This document shows, piece after piece, positions 1 through 8,612 of a stretch of 40,194 nucleotides of DNA. This DNA comes from Cyanobacteria bacterium QS_4_48_99 (GTDB taxonomy: Bacteria > Cyanobacteriota > Cyanobacteriia > Cyanobacteriales > Rubidibacteraceae): positions 1 to 40,194 of the forward strand of contig PXPT01000121.1 of the NCBI GenBank assembly GCA_003021505.1, read 5' to 3'. The position numbers and the translations under genes were made by a program. Numbering within the stretch: position 1 is the first letter of the stretch; each line of letters begins with the position of its first letter. The notes beneath the pieces were generated by a model. The model did not search any database, was not told the origin of the DNA, and was given only the letters and a program-made list of their open reading frames with translations.

Positions 1-231
1 GACCGTGAACCCGTGCATGGAGGGCACCGCGTCCAGGAATGGCTACCGGCACTGGGAGCACATGGAACTGTTCTATTTACCGCCTTATGTCCCGAGCACT
101 ACCCAGAGGAGTACTTCCACCAGGAGATCTTGGCCCATGCTAGGCGCCAGGGGCGGCCTCACCATGCAGCCGGACTGAAGCGAATGGTGCGCACTTATTT
201 ACACCGCATCCAGCAATGGCGGGAAAAGTGA
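1..231 (+). CDS. 3' end of an unidentified gene (partial)
   Basis: The reading frame is open from the first base of the window and stops at 229-231, so this is the C-terminal end (about 76 residues) of a gene that begins outside. A GTG at position 13 could be read as a start, but the codons before it are also open, so a truncated longer gene is more likely. The visible part is rich in His, Arg and Gln (PEHYPEEYFHQEIL, then a basic helix ending RIQQWREK). I do not recognise the family. A strong factor-independent terminator follows about 100 bases later and supports the end of a real transcription unit here. Confidence 0.55.
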   Translation, partial: DREPVHGGHRVQEWLPALGAHGTVLFTALCPEHYPEEYFHQEILAHARRQGRPHHAAGLKRMVRTYLHRIQQWREK

Positions 232-326
232 AGCCATTTTTTTCTGGCTACCCCAACTGCAAGATGCAGGCATCTGATTGTGATCTATTTAAATTTAAGA
301 GTAATAGCTAAAAAGAAACATTTATT

Positions 327-352
327 GAACCGATAAGCAATCGGTTCTTTTT
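327..352 (+). terminator. Rho-independent terminator
   Basis: An 8-bp perfect stem GAACCGAT (327-334) / ATCGGTTC (340-347) with a 5-base loop is followed directly by five T residues. It lies downstream of the partial gene ending at 231 and probably ends its transcript. Confidence 0.85.
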
Positions 353-513
353 GATTTTATACCGTTCGATTTCCACAATTTTTTATTACTATTAATCCAG
401 AATTTCATAAAATATCACGCCTTCTTTTTGTCTCGCTTCTCTAAAATTTAAGCAAACCAGCAAAGCAGAGATTGTTAGATTAATAATATGCCCACTACTG
501 CAAGTGAATAACA

Positions 514-1176
514 ATGACCAAAAAGACCCTGGGGCTCGACAGCCAGCTCTATAATTATCTTGTATCTGTATCTTTGCGAGAACCAGAGATTTTACGGCAG
601 CTACGAGAAGAAACTGCTAGTTATCCCGATGCTCAGATGCAGATTGCTCCAGAACAAGGGCAGTTCATGGCATTGTTAGTGCAGTTGCTAGGGGCAAAAA
701 AAACAATAGAAGTGGGTGTCTATACGGGGTATAGTTCCTTAATCACAGCGCTGAATGTCCCGGCTGATGGCAGAATCGTTGCCTGCGATTTTAGTGAAGA
801 ATACACTGCTGTTGCTCGTCGCTACTGGAAAGCGGCAGGAGTGGCAGACAAGGTTGATTTGCGATTAGCACCAGCCTTAGATACTTTAAATGACCTCTTG
901 TCAGCGGGGGAAGCCGGAACGTTTGATTTTGTCTTCATTGATGCTGATAAGGAGGGTTACGAAAACTATTATTCCCTCTCCCTCCAACTGGTGCGCTCAG
1001 GTGGATTAATTGTCGTGGATAATGTTCTTTGGTCAGGAAAAGTCGCCGATTCACAAATTCAAGACGAAGATACCCAAGCGCTACGAGCTTTTAACGAAAA
1101 AATATCCCACGATGAACGGGTTTCCATAAGCCTTGTCCCCATCGCCGATGGACTGACTCTAGCACGCAAGCGATAG
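514..1176 (+). CDS. Class I SAM-dependent O-methyltransferase (CCoAOMT-like)
   Basis: A 220-residue protein of the cation-dependent O-methyltransferase family (caffeoyl-CoA/catechol type), which methylates vicinal hydroxyls of small aromatic substrates using S-adenosylmethionine. The SAM-binding motif I is EVGVYTGYSS (residues about 66-75). The metal-site motifs are visible: FIDADKEGY (Asp143) and VVDNVLW (Asp169, Asn170). Length fits the short bacterial members, which often have relaxed substrate range. The ATG at 514 is used; the 5' end matches the family. It stands alone, with a terminator upstream, and converges on tenA across a CT-rich repeat. The physiological substrate cannot be inferred. 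Confidence 0.9.
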   Translation: MTKKTLGLDSQLYNYLVSVSLREPEILRQLREETASYPDAQMQIAPEQGQFMALLVQLLGAKKTIEVGVYTGYSSLITALNVPADGRIVACDFSEEYTAVARRYWKAAGVADKVDLRLAPALDTLNDLLSAGEAGTFDFVFIDADKEGYENYYSLSLQLVRSGGLIVVDNVLWSGKVADSQIQDEDTQALRAFNEKISHDERVSISLVPIADGLTLARKR

Positions 1177-1194
1177 TCACTCAATTTTGGATTT

Positions 1195-1300
1195 TGGATT
1201 AAGATTTTTCCTCTGCTTCCCCTGCTTACCCAACTCTCTCATGCTCTCACGCTCTCACTTCTTTCCCTGCGTCAACGCGTCCCCGCGTCCTTTTTCTCCT
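1195..1300. repeat. CT-rich short-period repeat (family R/Y, copy 1)
   Basis: Pyrimidine-rich sequence built from variants of CTCTGCTTCCCCTGCT and CTCTCACGCTCTCAC. It sits at the meeting point of the converging methyltransferase and tenA genes and runs into the 3' end of tenA. Similar purine- or pyrimidine-rich blocks occur near 4672, 18735, 19873 and 31430. Confidence 0.6.
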
Positions 1301-1923
1301 CTGCCTTCTTCAAAAGCCATCTGCCAAAAATCCTTTTCCAAGCTTGCAATCTTCAAAAAGGCGGATTCTGCTTGATGGCGTGTAGCCTCAGAAGCTGCTT
1401 GCAATGCTTCATCAGCTTCTCGTTCTAAGTCTTTGACATACTCGGTAAACTCAGGACTGCCCCAGCGGTTGGCAAACTCTGCGTAGGGTTCCGGCATTGC
1501 CCCTGGTAGCTGCCAGGCTTGGTTGTAAGCAAACTCAATTGCCCAAATTGCAGTCGCCTGCACTGGATAGGGCATCTCGGCAATGCTGTACATGTACTCG
1601 CAATAGGCTTGACAGGTGAGTTGTCGTTCGGCATTCAGCTCAAGCTGTCGCTCTGTGGCTTTGGTTTGGAACCAATTCAGCTCCTCTTTGATGGCACTCA
1701 AGCCTCCTAAAAGGACGTCAAAGTGAGCAGGGGGAGCATTTGCTAAACCCCTTGCGAATAGCCGGGTAAGTTCTAGCACAAACAAATAATCTTGTACGAG
1801 CCAAGTGTTGAATTGCCTGGTTTGGATGATTCCTGAGTGACACTGTTGGAGAAACGGATGGACTGTAGCTTGCTGCCAGGCTTGGGGATGTTTTTGTAGA
1901 AGTTGCTCGCAAGTCAAAGTCAT
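1255..1923 (-). CDS. tenA: TenA/thiaminase II family protein lacking the catalytic Cys
   Basis: A 222-residue TenA-family all-helical protein; family members salvage thiamin breakdown products (aminopyrimidine hydrolysis or deformylation). Recognisable elements are VHPFLQQC near the N-terminus, the substrate-binding Asp in VQDYLF, and the late Glu/Trp motif SLEKDFWQMAF. In classical TenA (TenA_C) the nucleophile lies in a PCxW motif; here the aligned segment reads TAIWAIEF, so the Cys is replaced by Ala. This places it with the Cys-less (TenA_E-like) group, which is an inference. It is divergent from thiD2-thiE, supporting a thiamin role. The last 15-20 residues, rich in Gly, Arg and Lys, are encoded by the CT-rich repeat and look like an acquired tail. 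The start is ATG at 1923. Confidence 0.85.
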   Translation of the reverse strand: MTLTCEQLLQKHPQAWQQATVHPFLQQCHSGIIQTRQFNTWLVQDYLFVLELTRLFARGLANAPPAHFDVLLGGLSAIKEELNWFQTKATERQLELNAERQLTCQAYCEYMYSIAEMPYPVQATAIWAIEFAYNQAWQLPGAMPEPYAEFANRWGSPEFTEYVKDLEREADEALQAASEATRHQAESAFLKIASLEKDFWQMAFEEGRGEKGRGDALTQGKK

Positions 1924-2071
1924 ATCAAATTAGTTGATTTCTATACTACAAAAAAAATAACAAGCTTCCCGATTTGGCTTTAGTAGCACGTCCTCTGAGT
2001 TGAGAAAGTGACCCAAAGGCGGTAAAATCTCAATGATAAATCTACAACTTTTCTCGCGGGTAAAGATAAAA

Positions 2072-3148
2072 ATGGAGGAGCGACGTAGCCCGTATCGAGA
2101 ACACGATCCAGCAATTAGCCGCATTCTAGATGCTAATTTAGACCGAGCCAGAGAAGGGCTGCGTATCATTGAGGAATGGTGCAGGTTTGGTCTTAATCAT
2201 AGCGAGATGTCTGACGAATGCAAGCAACTGCGCCAAGAACTCGCAAGCTGGCATGATGCAGAGTTGCGGGCAGCGCGAGACACCCCAGAGGATATTGGCA
2301 CCGAGTTGTCTCATTCTCAAGAAGAACAACGTACTAGTATTGAGCAGCTCTTGCAAGTTAACTTGAGTCGAGTTGAAGAAGCACTGCGGGTATTAGAAGA
2401 GTATGGCAAGCTCTACCAACCCAAGATGGGGGCAGCTTCTAAGCAGATACGCTATCGGGTGTATACCCTAGAGAGCAGTCTATTATCATATCATCGCCAT
2501 CAGCAGCTTCGGGAGTCGCCGCTTTACCTAGTAACCTCTCCATCTGAGGAGTTATTCGGCATAGTAGAGGCTGCTCTGCAAGGAGGATTAACTCTCTTCC
2601 AGTACCGGGACAAAGAGGCGGATGACACTGTGGTGCTCTCTATCGCTCAAAAACTGCGTCAGATGTGCCATTATTATGGGGCACTTTTGATTATGAATGA
2701 CCGAGTCGATTTAGCTGTGGCAACGGATGCCGATGGTGTCCATTTGGGACAGCAGGATATCCCTATTGCGCTAGCAAGACAAATGTTGGGGCAGAAACGC
2801 CTGATTGGGCGCTCGACAACCAATCCCGATGAAATGCAACGTGCGATCGCAGAAGGTGCAGATTACATTGGTGTGGGACCTGTCTATGAAACCCCTACAA
2901 AAGCAGGAAGAGAAGCTGCTGGGTTAGAATACGTCCGCTACGCAGCGGAAAATTGTCCCATCCCCTGGTTTGCTATCGGCGGAATAGACACTAATAATAT
3001 TAATGAGGTTCTCAGCGCTGGTGCCCAAAGGGTTGCAGTGGTTCGTACCATTATGCAATCCGAGCAACCCACCCTTGTTACCCAGTATCTTCTCTCCCAA
3101 ATCACCAGAGCGCAAAACCTCCGTCGCCTGGAAGCTCATTCTCCCTAA
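2072..3148 (+). CDS. thiE: Bifunctional ThiD2-ThiE: HMP-P kinase / thiamin phosphate synthase
   Basis: A 358-residue fusion. The N-terminal ~145 residues match the ThiD2 domain (ILDANLDRAREGLRIIEEW near the start), known in the family as a hydroxymethylpyrimidine-phosphate kinase. The C-terminal ~200 residues are ThiE, the TIM-barrel enzyme joining HMP-PP and thiazole phosphate: QYRDK (about 177-181), NDRVD, DGVHLGQQD, GRSTTN (pyrophosphate contact), GVGPVYETPTKAG and WFAIGGID. I chose the ATG at 2072 over the in-frame ATG at 2033 because family members start just before the ILDAN segment; the 13 extra residues add no recognisable domain. thiS follows after only 4 bases, so the two genes are co-transcribed. 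No TPP riboswitch was seen upstream. Confidence 0.93.
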   Translation: MEERRSPYREHDPAISRILDANLDRAREGLRIIEEWCRFGLNHSEMSDECKQLRQELASWHDAELRAARDTPEDIGTELSHSQEEQRTSIEQLLQVNLSRVEEALRVLEEYGKLYQPKMGAASKQIRYRVYTLESSLLSYHRHQQLRESPLYLVTSPSEELFGIVEAALQGGLTLFQYRDKEADDTVVLSIAQKLRQMCHYYGALLIMNDRVDLAVATDADGVHLGQQDIPIALARQMLGQKRLIGRSTTNPDEMQRAIAEGADYIGVGPVYETPTKAGREAAGLEYVRYAAENCPIPWFAIGGIDTNNINEVLSAGAQRVAVVRTIMQSEQPTLVTQYLLSQITRAQNLRRLEAHSP

Positions 3149-3152
3149 TCTA

Positions 3153-3377
3153 ATGTCTAACCTCAGCGACAATCAGATTACGCTTCAAGTTAATGGCGAA
3201 CCTTTTACCTGTTCTCCCCAAACCCCGCTGCCGGAAGTAATCAAACAGTTAGGGCTAAATCCGGCTCTGGTGGCAGTAGAATATAATGGGGAAATCCTTC
3301 ATCGAGAATACTGGATCCAAACCCAGGTACAAGCAGGTGATCGCCTAGAAGTGGTGACAATTGTTGGGGGAGGTTAA
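3153..3377 (+). CDS. thiS: ThiS sulfur-carrier protein
   Basis: A 74-residue ubiquitin-like sulfur carrier for thiazole synthesis. It ends in the essential Gly-Gly tail (TIVGGG), which is adenylated and thiocarboxylated, and starts with the beta strand ITLQVNGEPF. I used the ATG at 3153, four bases after the thiE stop, not the upstream in-frame Met that lies inside thiE; this gives the normal family length. Close spacing implies translation from the thiE mRNA. Downstream (3378-3590) there is no gene, only a purine-rich stretch with repeated GGCAGA units around 3390-3412. Confidence 0.93.
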   Translation: MSNLSDNQITLQVNGEPFTCSPQTPLPEVIKQLGLNPALVAVEYNGEILHREYWIQTQVQAGDRLEVVTIVGGG

Positions 3378-3655
3378 AATAATAAGACGGATGGCAGACG
3401 GCAGAGGGCAGAAGTTGTTAGCATCTCTTCCACCTTTCTCCTTCTTGATCCTCACGTAACGCCACCTGAGCGATCCTCGGCGGAAGTCTCCTTAATTCCT
3501 GGTAAGCATTCCTTCACTTCAGTATACAATAGAAATAAATAAAGAAGTGTAACATTTTTACGACTAGTTCACCGTCGCGATTAAGCCTCAAAGAGGTGTT
3601 TGGCTTCACCAGAGTCGCTAAAGTGATCGAGCGCGTGGATAGTCGGAGTTTTCCC

Positions 3656-4648
3656 ATGCTCAACCTATTATCTAAAATCAAACCGCTTTTAACCCCCCTC
3701 CTAATTCTCAGCTTGGTATTTACCTTTGCCCTAGGAAATGCCAATAGCGCCTTGGCTGCCAGTGGCGATCAAGTTAGTAGTGCCAAGGTGAGTACCTTCA
3801 ATTTGGAAAAATCAAGTAACACCTTAGTTGCCCGTCGTGGTGGTGGTAGGATTGGCGGAGGTGGCTTCCGCCGTTCTCCCAGCCCCAATACTTCTCCCAG
3901 AGGTGGCACGCGCGGACCAGGGGGAGGATTTGGATTTCCCTTTTTGCTTCCCTTCTTTGGTGTGGGTGGATTTGGCAGCCTGTTCACAATTCTGATTTTC
4001 TTCGCGATCGCCAACTTCGTGGTTAGAACCATCCGCAACGGCGGAATAGGTGGAGATGCCACCAGGGCTGGCTACGGTGGTAATCCCAAAGTGACGGTTG
4101 CAGAGCTGCAAGTCGGTTTATTAGCAGACGCTCGTAGCCTCCAAAAAGAACTAGACGAGTTAGCTCGCACCGCAGACACCAATGCCGCCTCGGGTCGCTC
4201 CCTCTTACTGCAAGAAGCTACCTTGGCACTGCTGCGTCACCCAGAATATTGGGTTTATGCAACAGCGGAGTCCCAGCAAGCTCCCCTCGAATCCGCAGAA
4301 GCTAAGTTTAACCAACTCGCGTTGGCAGAGCGAAGCAAATTTAGTGAAGAGACTCTCTCCAATGTCAGTGGTCAAGTTAGCCAAAACTATTCTCAAGCAT
4401 CCGCCTCGGATGATGGTGAGCAACCCAGTGAATACATTCTTGTCACCCTGTTAGTGGGCGTGCAAGGAAACTTACAATTGCCGACAGTGAACAGTTCAGA
4501 CGAGCTGCGCCAAGCACTACGTCAAATGGGTGGCTTCTCTAGCGACCAGCTCCTCGCGATCGAGGTTCTCTGGACTCCCCAAGCTGAAGGCGACACGCTG
4601 ACTTCAGATGACCTGCTAGCAAGTTATCCCAATCTGAAGCTCATTTAG
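3656..4648 (+). CDS. DUF1517 family protein, secreted or membrane-anchored
   Basis: 330 residues from the ATG at 3656, which has a GGAG element about 8 bases upstream. An in-frame GTG at 3596 would add 20 residues, but the ATG places a normal signal peptide right at the N-terminus (hydrophobic core LLTPLLILSLVF, cleavage near ALAAS). Next comes a Gly/Arg-rich linker (GGGRIGGGGF), then a hydrophobic segment (FPFLLPFFGVGGFG) and a soluble C-terminal domain starting around VTVAELQVGLLADAR. This order fits the cyanobacterial/plastid DUF1517 family, whose function is not settled. A possible -10 element (TACAAT) lies at 3525-3530. It converges on the next gene across a short-period repeat. Confidence 0.8.
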   Translation: MLNLLSKIKPLLTPLLILSLVFTFALGNANSALAASGDQVSSAKVSTFNLEKSSNTLVARRGGGRIGGGGFRRSPSPNTSPRGGTRGPGGGFGFPFLLPFFGVGGFGSLFTILIFFAIANFVVRTIRNGGIGGDATRAGYGGNPKVTVAELQVGLLADARSLQKELDELARTADTNAASGRSLLLQEATLALLRHPEYWVYATAESQQAPLESAEAKFNQLALAERSKFSEETLSNVSGQVSQNYSQASASDDGEQPSEYILVTLLVGVQGNLQLPTVNSSDELRQALRQMGGFSSDQLLAIEVLWTPQAEGDTLTSDDLLASYPNLKLI

Positions 4649-4671
4649 AGAAATTCATAGAGAAGACAAGC

Positions 4672-4776
4672 AAAGGATTCTGTGCGGAGGCGCGGAGGAG
4701 ATGGGTGGGTTGCTTGCTCCTCTGCTTTTTATCCCCTGCTTCCCCTGCTTCCCCTGCTCCTCCGCTTTTGATAGAA
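4672..4776. repeat. Purine/pyrimidine short-period repeat (copy 2)
   Basis: A purine-rich arm (GTGCGGAGGCGCGGAGGAG) is followed by a pyrimidine-rich arm with repeated CCCCTGCTT units. The arms are roughly complementary and could form an imperfect hairpin between two converging genes. Confidence 0.65.
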
Positions 4777-4779
4777 GGA

Positions 4780-6669
4780 CTAAGCTCGATCATGGCTCGA
4801 AAGGCTAGTAAAGATTTGGTCTAGCCTTGCTGTGCAGTATTCAGTTGAAGGCAAAAGTTTTCGAGTAGCGCTCATAATTTGCTCTTGGAGAGAGCTAAGG
4901 AATGATTGCTCTCCTAGAGGCTGCCTACGAGCAATCATCCGATTTCCAAAAGCAAGTCCCTGAATCCACACATCCATACTGACTGGGAGTTCAGTGGTGA
5001 GGCGCATCGAAATTCTTGGCGTGGAAAGAAACTGAGCGTAGGCAGGAGTCAAAAAGGGTTGATAGAGATTGGCTTTGGGGGTGAGCTGTTTAACAAAAGC
5101 TAAACTGACGCCTCGTACTAACTCCCGCACTGGCTCTGCTTCGGAGCCGACGAACTGCTTAACCAGCGTATTTTGCTCCATCAAACTATTGAGATTGCTC
5201 GGATCAGTAATACTGAGGTGAGTCCCACTACTGGCAGTGATCAGGTATTTCTCCTCACCCTGGAGCTGGTCAAAGGGGCGTAGCTGATGATTGAGAGCAG
5301 GTGCGATCACATCCTCGCCGCCACTATAAATTAGGGTAGGAACGCTCACTTGAGCAAGACCATCATCGCCAAACAGTTTTCTGATCACCGGGTTGAAAGC
5401 GATCGCTTGTACTACTCGTGGATCGCGCAACTGCACCTTGCTATCAGCCCAATCAGTGGCAGCACACTGTAACCAATCTGCTGGCGAGCGTCCTATCAGA
5501 CTGATGTTTCGGCAAAAGGAGCGCAATTCCTTGAAATCTAATTCTCCGCCAGCTAATGCTAAAGCAGTGTAGCCTCCTAGGGAGTGACCAATCACACTCA
5601 CTTGCTGGGTATTAAATTTGCCTTCCCAGTAAGGAGAGTTTTGGTTGAGTTTTTCTAGCTCGTCTAATAAAAAGCTGACATCTTTAGGGCGGTCAATATA
5701 CTCGGATGCCTCAACGAGGTCGCTCGGATCAACCTCGGATGACATTGACATCTTCAAAAACGAGTCTATGTTGCTGCCTGGATGCTCTAGAGACGCAACC
5801 GTGAAGCCATAAGAAGCAAGATGACGCCCTAAGTAAGCGAGAAACTTGCTGTCGGCAGCGAAGCCGTGGGACATGACTACCATGGGACCGGTGGGATGGG
5901 GACTAGAGTAGATGTCTACCGGGATGGTACGTTGGCGTTGGTGATCGCGCAGAACTAGCGTCCGCTTTTGAACGGGTTGATTTCCCCTGGCTGTGGGGTC
6001 AAAGTTGGAATGAAAAGATGCATCGGCATTAATTTTTAGTTCCTGCTCTAGCAAGGGAGAGAGGATCTTGCTTTGCAGGTAAGAAAGATTGAGTCGCGCA
6101 GCAATTCCCACTGCGGAAGTAAGATCAACTGCGATCGTCTCCTCCGGATAAGCTCGTAAGAAACTGATCGCGCTGAGACCATCCGCCTGCTGCAATGCTA
6201 GATCAAAGGTTGCTTGTAGCTCTTCCAAACTACTTCCTGGTAGAGCTTGACTAAGCTGTCGGAATAACCGTTCTCCATCAGGGGATTGAAGGAAATCCGC
6301 CAGAAACTGATCGGCTAGACTGGGATCGATTTGCAGGTGTTTAGTTAGTAGTTGCCGTAGCTGGGGTTTCAGTAGGGGAGCGAAAGGTTGCATCGAAGGG
6401 GGCAACTCCCCTGTTTCGGCAAATTGTTCTAAGTCACTTACTGCCACTGACTGCTTCACTGGACCTATTCGCAGTGTCAGGCGCTCTGCGGCTGCGGCAG
6501 GGGCAACACCGCACGAGAGAACGAGCAAGAAGCTACATGCTCCCCCCAGGGCACGGCGACACCAGCGCGGCACAGCACTAGCTAGCGGCTGAGTTCCCGA
6601 TACTGTCGTCTGATTACTTCCAGGAAGCTGGGATACTCTATCACTAGCGCGGTCGAGCTTAGACTCCAT
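4780..6669 (-). CDS. Exported alpha/beta hydrolase with N-terminal DUF1400 domain
   Basis: A 629-residue protein. After a basic N-terminus there is a hydrophobic signal segment (residues about 41-60, ending PAAAAE), then a DUF1400-like helical domain (about 62-215) that is common in cyanobacteria. The catalytic part (about 235-520) is a dienelactone-hydrolase or PAF-acetylhydrolase-like fold: oxyanion segment MSHGFAADS, nucleophile GHSLGGY (Ser363), an acid in YSGGEDVIAP and a His in SSGTHLSITD. All three catalytic residues are present, so it should be an active esterase or lipase in the periplasm or membrane. The substrate is unknown. The gene is single, leftward, and converges on the DUF1517 gene. 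Start is ATG at 6669. Confidence 0.82.
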   Translation of the reverse strand: MESKLDRASDRVSQLPGSNQTTVSGTQPLASAVPRWCRRALGGACSFLLVLSCGVAPAAAAERLTLRIGPVKQSVAVSDLEQFAETGELPPSMQPFAPLLKPQLRQLLTKHLQIDPSLADQFLADFLQSPDGERLFRQLSQALPGSSLEELQATFDLALQQADGLSAISFLRAYPEETIAVDLTSAVGIAARLNLSYLQSKILSPLLEQELKINADASFHSNFDPTARGNQPVQKRTLVLRDHQRQRTIPVDIYSSPHPTGPMVVMSHGFAADSKFLAYLGRHLASYGFTVASLEHPGSNIDSFLKMSMSSEVDPSDLVEASEYIDRPKDVSFLLDELEKLNQNSPYWEGKFNTQQVSVIGHSLGGYTALALAGGELDFKELRSFCRNISLIGRSPADWLQCAATDWADSKVQLRDPRVVQAIAFNPVIRKLFGDDGLAQVSVPTLIYSGGEDVIAPALNHQLRPFDQLQGEEKYLITASSGTHLSITDPSNLNSLMEQNTLVKQFVGSEAEPVRELVRGVSLAFVKQLTPKANLYQPFLTPAYAQFLSTPRISMRLTTELPVSMDVWIQGLAFGNRMIARRQPLGEQSFLSSLQEQIMSATRKLLPSTEYCTARLDQIFTSLSSHDRA

Positions 6670-6757
6670 AGTTTTGATTTAACCACAAACAAGGCTGAAA
6701 ATAAATAATAACTCTAACAGAAAGACTAATTTGAAGTTAAACAAGTTTGCAGTCCAC

Positions 6758-6998
6758 TTAGCGTCTGCGAGAGCGAGTTGTATACTGACCGTGGACGTTG
6801 ACAACGTAGGGAACTAAGTAAGTTGGCATACCAGAGAGCCAGCGATCGCGCGTCATTTCTCCTCTCACCAGTGCAGCTACCGTGGTTAACAGCAAACAAG
6901 ATGGAGCCGACAACTAAAGCCACTTTGATTGCAGTTGGTCTGAAGTCTGGATGGAACAGACTGGCGCAGAAATTCCCAAATGCTCTCATGCGTTGCAT
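6758..6998 (-). pseudogene. nrtS: nrtS-like nitrate/nitrite transporter, frameshifted
   Basis: The first ~39 residues read intact (PTAIKVALVVGSILFAVNHG, a membrane helix typical of NrtS). The original frame then runs into unrelated sequence, while the +1 frame gives the family C-terminal part: ALVRGEMTRDRW, then TYLVPYVVNVHGQY and TTRSRRR, stopping at 6758-6760. Removing one T at about 6878 (an extra A on the coding strand) restores a continuous reading NHGAALVRGEMTRDRW. So the gene carries a single-base insertion in the loop after the first helix. NrtS homologues form small two-helix nitrate/nitrite transport proteins. This could be a true pseudogene or a sequencing error. Starts at 6998 or at the ATG at 6989 are both possible. 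Confidence 0.75.
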
Positions 6999-7113
6999 AT
7001 TTCTTTCATACCATTAAAAAACTGCAGCGAAAATGAAAGCAAGATTAAAATTCCGACAGGGAATCTAGCAAAATAGGAGATACCACCAGAAATATATGGG
7101 AAGCTCCTGCTAA

Positions 7114-8514
7114 TTGCAAACTGTGACGACTGAACCGTCTTTTACCCGCTATCTTTCCTTAATCGACGACCCAGAAGCCTTTCAGGCTTGCCTCGCGCGA
7201 CCGTTACCAACCTGTATCTGGGCTAATCCGCTCAAAACTACCCCAGAAGCCGTGGCGAAGTTTATGCAAGCTCAAGGCGTGGAATGCGAGTCCCGACCGT
7301 GGCACAAGAATGTTTTCCGAAGCCGAAACTGGGACAAACCCGGCTCTACGGTTGGCTTTGCCGCCGGATGGTACAACGTGCAGGAGGAAATTTCACTCAC
7401 AGCCGCGCGCGTTCTCGATCCGCAACCTGGTGAATGTATACTAGATCTATGTGCTGCACCTGGCTGCAAAACGGTTCAGATTGCCTCTCGCCTTGCCGGA
7501 AGTGGGATGGTAGTCGCTAACGAGGTGCAAATCCCTCGCCTAGCCATCCTTCAGACGATGCTCAACCGCATGGGTCTTTTAAACACCATCGTAACCAATG
7601 ATGACGGTGGTACAATTCCCCTGCCGCCCCATTCATTTGACCGGGTACTCGTCGATGCCCCCTGTTCCGGTGAGGGAGCGATGCGTAAGAGCAGAGCCAG
7701 TTGGAAGGAATGGAATCCCCAGTATAGTAGGCAGATTGCCTCGACGCAACGCAAACTCCTTGACCGCGCCTTGCAATTCGTCAAACCTGGAGGGATTGTT
7801 GTATATAGCACCTGTACATTTGCTCCCGAAGAAAACGAAGCCACTATCGACGCTGTACTGGGCGATCGCGGCTATGTTGAACCAGCAGAAATTCCCGCAC
7901 TCCGGGGGATGCCAGGGCTACTTCAGTGGAAACAACAGTCGTTTCGAGCTGACCTAGTACGTGCCCAGCGCTACTTTCCCCACTTTAACGATACGGGTGG
8001 CTTCTTCGTTGCCCGCATCCGGCGTACAGATGTGGAGTTAAACCCGCCCACTGCCGAACCGGAAACCTATCAGCACCAGGCTACGCCGCTTGACAATTCT
8101 TACCCCTTAGAATGGTTCTGCCAACGATTTGGGATCGATCCAGCCGTCTTTTCTGGACTACGGCTTTGGGTTAAGGGCAAGGATAAAATTTGGATTGCCG
8201 AGACTGCCTGTGAACCTACCTTGCAGCCGATGGCGCAGACAATTGGAATTCCTTTTCTACGGCTTTTGAGCAGAACTTTCAAACCCACTACCTCTGCACT
8301 GCAACGCTTCGGACGCTACGCCACCCGCAACATCATTGAACTTAACAACTGCGAGGCTGCTTGGCAGTTTCTAGCGGGACAGTCCCAACATATCCAGGCT
8401 TCGGCGAACTCTGGTTACGTCCATGTTCGTTACGGTTCCTTTGAACTCGGCTGTGGCTTATATCAGCAAGGATGCCTTTATTCCCAGGTTCCCAAAAATC
8501 TAAGGGCAAAATAA
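7114..8514 (+). CDS. RsmB/RsmF-type 16S rRNA (cytosine-C5) methyltransferase
   Basis: A 466-residue NOL1/NOP2/sun family enzyme that makes 5-methylcytosine in rRNA with SAM. Motif I is DLCAAPGCKT (about 111-120); the two catalytic cysteines are in DAPCSGEGA (Cys184) and YSTCTFAPEEN (Cys234). The C-terminal ~100 residues (RFGRYATRNIIELN, YVHVRYGSFELG) resemble the PUA-like domain of RsmF, which favours an RsmF-like over an RsmB-like enzyme because the NusB-like N-domain is absent. No ATG is available: a stop codon at 7111 precedes TTG 7114, and GTG 7123 is the other option. It converges on rimM across a GTCATCAGT repeat. Confidence 0.88.
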   Translation: MQTVTTEPSFTRYLSLIDDPEAFQACLARPLPTCIWANPLKTTPEAVAKFMQAQGVECESRPWHKNVFRSRNWDKPGSTVGFAAGWYNVQEEISLTAARVLDPQPGECILDLCAAPGCKTVQIASRLAGSGMVVANEVQIPRLAILQTMLNRMGLLNTIVTNDDGGTIPLPPHSFDRVLVDAPCSGEGAMRKSRASWKEWNPQYSRQIASTQRKLLDRALQFVKPGGIVVYSTCTFAPEENEATIDAVLGDRGYVEPAEIPALRGMPGLLQWKQQSFRADLVRAQRYFPHFNDTGGFFVARIRRTDVELNPPTAEPETYQHQATPLDNSYPLEWFCQRFGIDPAVFSGLRLWVKGKDKIWIAETACEPTLQPMAQTIGIPFLRLLSRTFKPTTSALQRFGRYATRNIIELNNCEAAWQFLAGQSQHIQASANSGYVHVRYGSFELGCGLYQQGCLYSQVPKNLRAK

Positions 8515-8521
8515 TTAAAGA

Positions 8522-8610
8522 TTGATTAGTCATCAGTCCACAGTCGGTAGTCATCAGTAAAGCTGTATAAACGTTAGTGCTAATGACCGATGACTAAGGA
8601 CGGGTGACAT
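8522..8610. repeat. Short-period GTCATCAGT repeat with inverted arms
   Basis: AGTCATCAGT occurs twice (near 8528 and 8550), followed by partly complementary copies (GACCGATGACTAAGGAC near 8585). The arms could pair as an imperfect hairpin in the gap between two converging genes. Confidence 0.6.
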
Positions 8611-8612
8611 TT

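Noticed and set aside
1924-2071. TPP riboswitch in the tenA/thiE divergent region
   Set aside because: CTGAGTTGAGAAAGTGACCC has a superficial likeness but the CUGAGA and ACCUGAUCUGG parts of the TPP aptamer are absent on both strands.
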